Source of the DNA: an uncultured Clostridium sp.
Lineage (GTDB): Bacteria; Bacillota; Clostridia; Lachnospirales; Lachnospiraceae
Direction: 5' to 3'
Assembly: GCA_900543885.1 (NCBI GenBank)
Contig: UQTA01000092.1
Span: 1 to 10,280 of the forward strand
DNA length: 10,280 nt
Numbering within the stretch: position 1 is the stretch's first letter; each line of letters begins with the position of its first letter. Below are positions 7,044-10,280 of this stretch, piece by piece. The translations under genes were made by a program, and so were the position numbers. The notes below the pieces were generated by a model. That model searched no databases. It had not been told where the DNA came from and saw only the letters and a program-made list of their open reading frames with translations.

Positions 7044-7082
7044 ATATAAGATTATAGAGGAAAACGAAAGAGAGGCATTCAT

Positions 7083-7961
7083 ATGTTAAAGAGCATGACC
7101 GGTTTCGGAAGATGCGAGAATGCTACGGATGAATATAAGATTTCTGTAGAGATGAAAGCGGTAAACCACAGATACCTGGATCTGAGTATTAAGATGCCGA
7201 AGAAATTCAACTATTTCGAGGCAGCGATCCGTACACTTTTAAAAAAGTACATCCAGAGAGGTAAAGTGGATCTTTTTATCAATTATGAAGATTATACAGA
7301 AGGCAATCTGTGTCTGAAATACAACAGAGTCCTGGCAGGGGAATATATGGAGTATTTCAAAAAGATGGAAGAGGAGTTTGGGATCAGAAATGATATCCAG
7401 GTGTCAGCTCTTTCCAGATGCCCGGAAGTTCTGACTATGGAGCAGGTTCCGGATGATGAGGAACATCTTTGGGAGATCCTTTCTGCTGCACTGGAAGAAA
7501 CCGCAAAGAAGTTTGTTGCATCCAGAGAGGTGGAAGGAAACCACTTAAAAGAAGATCTTTTGGGTAAACTGGATTATATGACAGGGCTGGTGGACTTCAT
7601 TGAGGAACGTTCTCCTGTTATCTTAAAGGAATACAGACAGAAACTGGAAGATAAGGTAAAAGAACTGCTGAATGGTACGCCTATGGACGAGGGACGGATC
7701 GCAGCAGAGGTTGTGATCTATGCGGACAAGATCTGCGTGGATGAGGAAACAGTTCGTCTGAGAAGTCACATTGAAAATACAAGAAGAGAGCTTTTGTCCG
7801 GTGAAAGTGTAGGACGTAAGCTGGATTTCATTGCTCAGGAGATGAACCGGGAGGCAAATACCATTCTTTCCAAATCCAGTGATCTTGCTATTTCAGACAA
7901 AGCCATTGCTTTAAAGACAGAAATTGAAAAAGTAAGAGAACAGATCCAGAACATTGAGTAG
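7083..7961 (+). CDS. yicC: YicC/YloC-family endoribonuclease
   Basis: YicC-family proteins are cytosolic endoribonucleases; the E. coli member has been linked to small-RNA turnover and B. subtilis YloC is the homologue. The 292-residue product starts with the family hallmark MLKSMTGFGR, continues with VEMKAVNHRYLDL in the N-terminal YicC domain, and ends with a DUF1732-type domain (about 208-292) containing GRKLDFIAQEMNREANT. The length is typical. AGAGG at 7071-7075 lies seven bases before the ATG. The gene is first after a strong promoter and only 39 bp before gmk, the classic Firmicutes neighbourhood, so it is probably co-transcribed with gmk. Confidence 0.93.
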   Translation: MLKSMTGFGRCENATDEYKISVEMKAVNHRYLDLSIKMPKKFNYFEAAIRTLLKKYIQRGKVDLFINYEDYTEGNLCLKYNRVLAGEYMEYFKKMEEEFGIRNDIQVSALSRCPEVLTMEQVPDDEEHLWEILSAALEETAKKFVASREVEGNHLKEDLLGKLDYMTGLVDFIEERSPVILKEYRQKLEDKVKELLNGTPMDEGRIAAEVVIYADKICVDEETVRLRSHIENTRRELLSGESVGRKLDFIAQEMNREANTILSKSSDLAISDKAIALKTEIEKVREQIQNIE

Positions 7962-8000
7962 GATCGATCCATTGAATATAAAACAGCAGGAGGCTTTTTT

Positions 8001-8633
8001 ATGGACCATCAGGGAATTTTAGTCGTTGTATCCGGCTTCTCCGGTGCAGGCAAAGGAACTTTGATGAAAGAACTGTTAAAACGGTATGACAATTATGCAC
8101 TGTCTATATCTGCTACTACCAGAGCGCCCAGAGAAGGCGAGACAGACGGAAAGGAATACTTTTTTGTCTCCAAAGAACAGTTTGAGCAGATGAGGGATGA
8201 GCAGAAACTGATCGAATATGCCCAGTATGTAAATCATTATTATGGTACACCAAAAGAATATGTAGAGCAGAAGATGGCAGAAGGAAAAGATGTGATCCTG
8301 GAGATTGAGATCCAGGGCGCATTAAAAGTGAAAAAACGCTTCCCGGATGCCCTGCTGTTATTTGTAACTCCTCCAAGTGCAGAGGAACTTCGCAAGCGTC
8401 TGGTAGGAAGAGGCACAGAAACTTTAGAGGTGATCAACGCCAGACTGGCCCGTGCGGCAGAAGAAGCCTCCGGTATGGAAGCTTATGATTATCTGCTGAT
8501 CAATGATGATCTGGACCGCTGCGTAGAAGAGATGCACCAGCTGATCCAGCTGCAGCACAGAAAGACATCTTATCATCTGGACTTCTTAAGTAAGATGCGG
8601 GAAGATCTGTATCATTTAGAAGACCTGAAATAA
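8001..8633 (+). CDS. gmk: Guanylate kinase
   Basis: Guanylate kinase phosphorylates GMP (and dGMP) to GDP with ATP in the cytosol, feeding GTP and (p)ppGpp pools. Over 210 residues: P-loop at 12-20 (GFSGAGKGT), GMP-binding region SATTRAPREGETDGKEYFF starting near 37, EIEIQGAL near 95, and the lid with KRLVGRGTE near 131-139. All key residues are present and the length is normal. A perfect AGGAGG at 7988-7993 sits seven bases from the ATG. The first P-loop position after Gly is Phe rather than the usual Pro, a mild variant. It lies between yicC and rpoZ as in many Firmicutes, although the DUF370/remA gene often placed before gmk is missing. Confidence 0.97.
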   Translation: MDHQGILVVVSGFSGAGKGTLMKELLKRYDNYALSISATTRAPREGETDGKEYFFVSKEQFEQMRDEQKLIEYAQYVNHYYGTPKEYVEQKMAEGKDVILEIEIQGALKVKKRFPDALLLFVTPPSAEELRKRLVGRGTETLEVINARLARAAEEASGMEAYDYLLINDDLDRCVEEMHQLIQLQHRKTSYHLDFLSKMREDLYHLEDLK

Positions 8634-8652
8634 AAGATCAAACAAGAAAAAT

Positions 8653-8681
8653 TTGGTTATTTTTAATACCAATCATATAAA
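8653..8681 (+). promoter_or_regulatory. Candidate promoter upstream of rpoZ
   Basis: TTGGTT (8653-8658), a 17-base spacer and TATAAA (8676-8681) match a sigma-A promoter in 4 of 6 and 5 of 6 positions, in an AT-rich 83-bp gap after gmk. It could give rpoZ extra transcription beyond the yicC promoter. Confidence 0.45.
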
Positions 8682-8716
8682 CTATCATAAAATCCACATT
8701 GAAAGGGGAATGTAAT

Positions 8717-8995
8717 ATGTTACATCCATCATACACAGATCTGATCAACGTTGTAAACAAAGATATTGAACCAGGTGAGCAGCCTGTTGTTCAGAGCCGT
8801 TATTCTATCGTCATTGCAGCTTCCAAACGTGCAAGACAGCTGATCGCAGGAGATGATGCTATGGTAGCAGGAGCAGCAGGAAAGAAGCCGCTGTCCATTG
8901 CCATTGACGAACTGTATCAGCAGAAGGTAAAGATCCTTCCGGAAGAGGAACCATCCGCTGAAGAAGAACTGGATACAACCGAAGAACAGGCATAA
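8717..8995 (+). CDS. rpoZ: RNA polymerase omega subunit
   Basis: Omega is the small subunit that helps assemble and stabilise the beta' subunit of RNA polymerase. The 92 residues show the expected pattern: LHPSYTDLINVV at the start, SRYSIVIAASKRARQLIAG around 26-45, KPLSIAIDEL around 57-66, then an acidic Glu-rich tail of about 25 residues. I chose ATG 8717 with AGGGG at 8704-8708 eight bases upstream. A TTG at 8699 would add six residues but overlaps that ribosome binding site. It follows gmk by 83 bp, a neighbourhood that strongly supports the call. The product is too short for much else to be read. Confidence 0.93.
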   Translation: MLHPSYTDLINVVNKDIEPGEQPVVQSRYSIVIAASKRARQLIAGDDAMVAGAAGKKPLSIAIDELYQQKVKILPEEEPSAEEELDTTEEQA

Positions 8996-9005
8996 GACTT
9001 GACCT

Positions 9006-9074
9006 AAAAGCCGTCTGCTGCATCAAAGCACCGCCGGAAAGAGCCGGGGCGCAAGGTGTAAGGGATGGCTTTTT
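9006..9074 (+). terminator. Structured terminator-like region after rpoZ
   Basis: AAAAGCCGTC (9006-9015) pairs with GATGGCTTTT (9064-9073), one G-U pair included, followed by T-rich TCTTG. The 48-base interior can form a second helix, CACC (9029-9032) with GGTG (9055-9058), enclosing CCGG (9034-9037) with CCGG (9044-9047). This is larger than a normal Rho-independent terminator and may be a multi-branched RNA that ends the rpoZ transcript or controls entry into rimO. Confidence 0.5.
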
Positions 9075-9131
9075 CTTGTAAATAAACAAAAAAGGAAAAT
9101 ATAGAGTTTAATTAGGAGCAGAATTTATTAT

Positions 9132-10280
9132 ATGGAAAAAATCAAATTATTTTGCGTATCATTAGGCTGTGATAAAAACCTGGTAGATACAGAGAAGATG
9201 TTAGGTATAGCAGGAGGACTGGGGGTGTCCTTTACAGACGATGAGACAGAAGCCGATGCCATTCTGATCAATACCTGCTGCTTTATCGGTGATGCAAAGG
9301 AAGAAAGCGTCAATACCATTTTAGATATGGCCCGCTATAAAGAAGAGGGAAAATGCCGTGCTCTGATCGTTGCCGGATGTCTGGCACAGCGATACAAACA
9401 GGAGATTATTGACGAGATCCCAGAGGTAGATGCTATTTTAGGAACCACTTCTTATGAAGAGATCGGAAATGTGCTGAACCGTCTGTTTGGGGATGAGAAT
9501 GGAAAAAAAGAAGAACATATTTCCTGCTTCCACGATTTAAAAGAACTGCCTGAACATGCGAAAAAACGCGTTATGACCACAGGCGGACATTATGCATTTT
9601 TAAAGATCGCAGAAGGCTGTGATAAACGCTGTACTTACTGTATCATCCCATATTTAAGAGGACCTTACCGCAGTGTTCCTATGGAACAGCTGTTAGCTGA
9701 GGCAAGAGAGCTGGCTGACAATGGAGTGCGGGAGCTGATTTTAGTTGCCCAGGAGACTACTCTTTACGGAAAGGATCTGTATGGGGAAAAGAGCCTTCCA
9801 AAGCTTCTTCATGAACTGGCTCAGATACCAGGTATTTACTGGATCCGTATCCAGTACTGTTATCCAGAAGAAATCACAGATGAACTGATCCAGGCGATCA
9901 AGTCAGAGGAAAAAGTATGTCATTACCTGGATATCCCGATCCAGCATGCCAGTGACCGCATTTTAAGACGTATGGGACGGAGAACCCATAAGGCAGAATT
10001 AAAGGAACGTATCAGCACTCTTCGCCGTGAGATCCCGGATATTGCCCTTCGTACGACTTTTATCTGCGGTTTCCCTGGGGAAACACAGGAAGATCACGAA
10101 GAATTAATGGAATTTGTAGATGAGATGGAATTTGAACGTCTGGGTGTATTTACTTATTCCGCAGAAGAGGACACACCTGCTTATTCTTATCCGGATCAGA
10201 TCCCGGAGGACGTAAACGAAGCGCGCCGCGCAGAGGTAATGGAGCTGCAGCAGGAGATTGCTTTTGAACATTGCGATAAT
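9132..10280 (+). CDS. rimO: Ribosomal protein S12 methylthiotransferase RimO (3' end beyond the window)
   Basis: RimO is a radical-SAM enzyme with two iron-sulfur clusters that adds a methylthio group to a conserved Asp of ribosomal protein S12. The 383 codons present are in one open frame to the last base. The N-terminal UPF0004 domain carries C13 (VSLGCDKNLVDTEKMLG), C49 (INTCCF) and C83 (VAGCLAQR), ligands of the auxiliary cluster. The radical-SAM motif is C163, C167 and C170 (GCDKRCTYC). The form LGCDKNLVD separates RimO from its tRNA-modifying relative MiaB. The C-terminal TRAM domain is cut off by the window. The nearest Shine-Dalgarno, AGGAG at 9114-9118, is 13 bases from the ATG, rather far. 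It follows rpoZ, with the structured region between. Confidence 0.96.
   Translation, partial: MEKIKLFCVSLGCDKNLVDTEKMLGIAGGLGVSFTDDETEADAILINTCCFIGDAKEESVNTILDMARYKEEGKCRALIVAGCLAQRYKQEIIDEIPEVDAILGTTSYEEIGNVLNRLFGDENGKKEEHISCFHDLKELPEHAKKRVMTTGGHYAFLKIAEGCDKRCTYCIIPYLRGPYRSVPMEQLLAEARELADNGVRELILVAQETTLYGKDLYGEKSLPKLLHELAQIPGIYWIRIQYCYPEEITDELIQAIKSEEKVCHYLDIPIQHASDRILRRMGRRTHKAELKERISTLRREIPDIALRTTFICGFPGETQEDHEELMEFVDEMEFERLGVFTYSAEEDTPAYSYPDQIPEDVNEARRAEVMELQQEIAFEHCDN

Noticed and set aside
9006..9074. c-di-GMP-I (GEMM) riboswitch
   Set aside because: CAAA, GAAA and GCGCAA strings give a passing likeness, but the second hairpin and the GGCAAACC core are missing.

Overview
The window looks like a chromosomal segment of a gut-type Clostridia, most likely Lachnospiraceae. 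The grounds are moderate G+C, strong AGGAGG-type ribosome binding sites, sigma-A-like promoters, and the order yicC - gmk - rpoZ - rimO. Genus cannot be fixed from the sequence alone.

Left edge (1-1569): nested mobile DNA. The first 26 bases are, on the minus strand, the first eight codons of a gene reading MSKYIPGN. It has a good Shine-Dalgarno and resembles the start of IS30-family transposases; the rest lies outside the window. Its start signals sit inside a long imperfect hairpin (13-81). Next comes a complete IS3-family element (133-1543, 1411 bp) with imperfect 19-bp terminal repeats (5'-TG...CA-3') and one uninterrupted DDE transposase. It sits at the centre of a pair of 15-bp inverted arms (108-122 and 1555-1569). 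These are either a host palindrome hit at its apex, or an IS30-type end facing an end-like target.

Middle (1570-7018): a co-directional cluster of an acidic Pro/Glu/Asp-rich protein with a disturbed 5' end, a MoxR-type AAA+ ATPase, a DUF58 protein whose start overlaps the ATPase stop, and a large membrane protein with a transglutaminase-like domain. MoxR + DUF58 + transglutaminase-like protein is a widespread conserved trio, thought to act in envelope or complex maturation, with no settled function. The clearest oddity is that the transglutaminase-like domain carries Ser where the catalytic Cys is expected. His and Asp are retained, and the whole extracytoplasmic part has no cysteine.

Right (7015-10280): a housekeeping operon. 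A near-consensus promoter (TTGACT-17-TATAAT) overlapping the stop codon of the membrane protein starts a new unit. It contains a YicC-family endoribonuclease, guanylate kinase (gmk), RNA polymerase omega (rpoZ), and the 30S S12 methylthiotransferase rimO, which is cut by the window edge. A structured terminator-like region lies between rpoZ and rimO. The remA/DUF370 gene often found between yicC and gmk is absent. No CRISPR array, tRNA or rRNA was seen, and no stretch over 300 bases lacks a gene.
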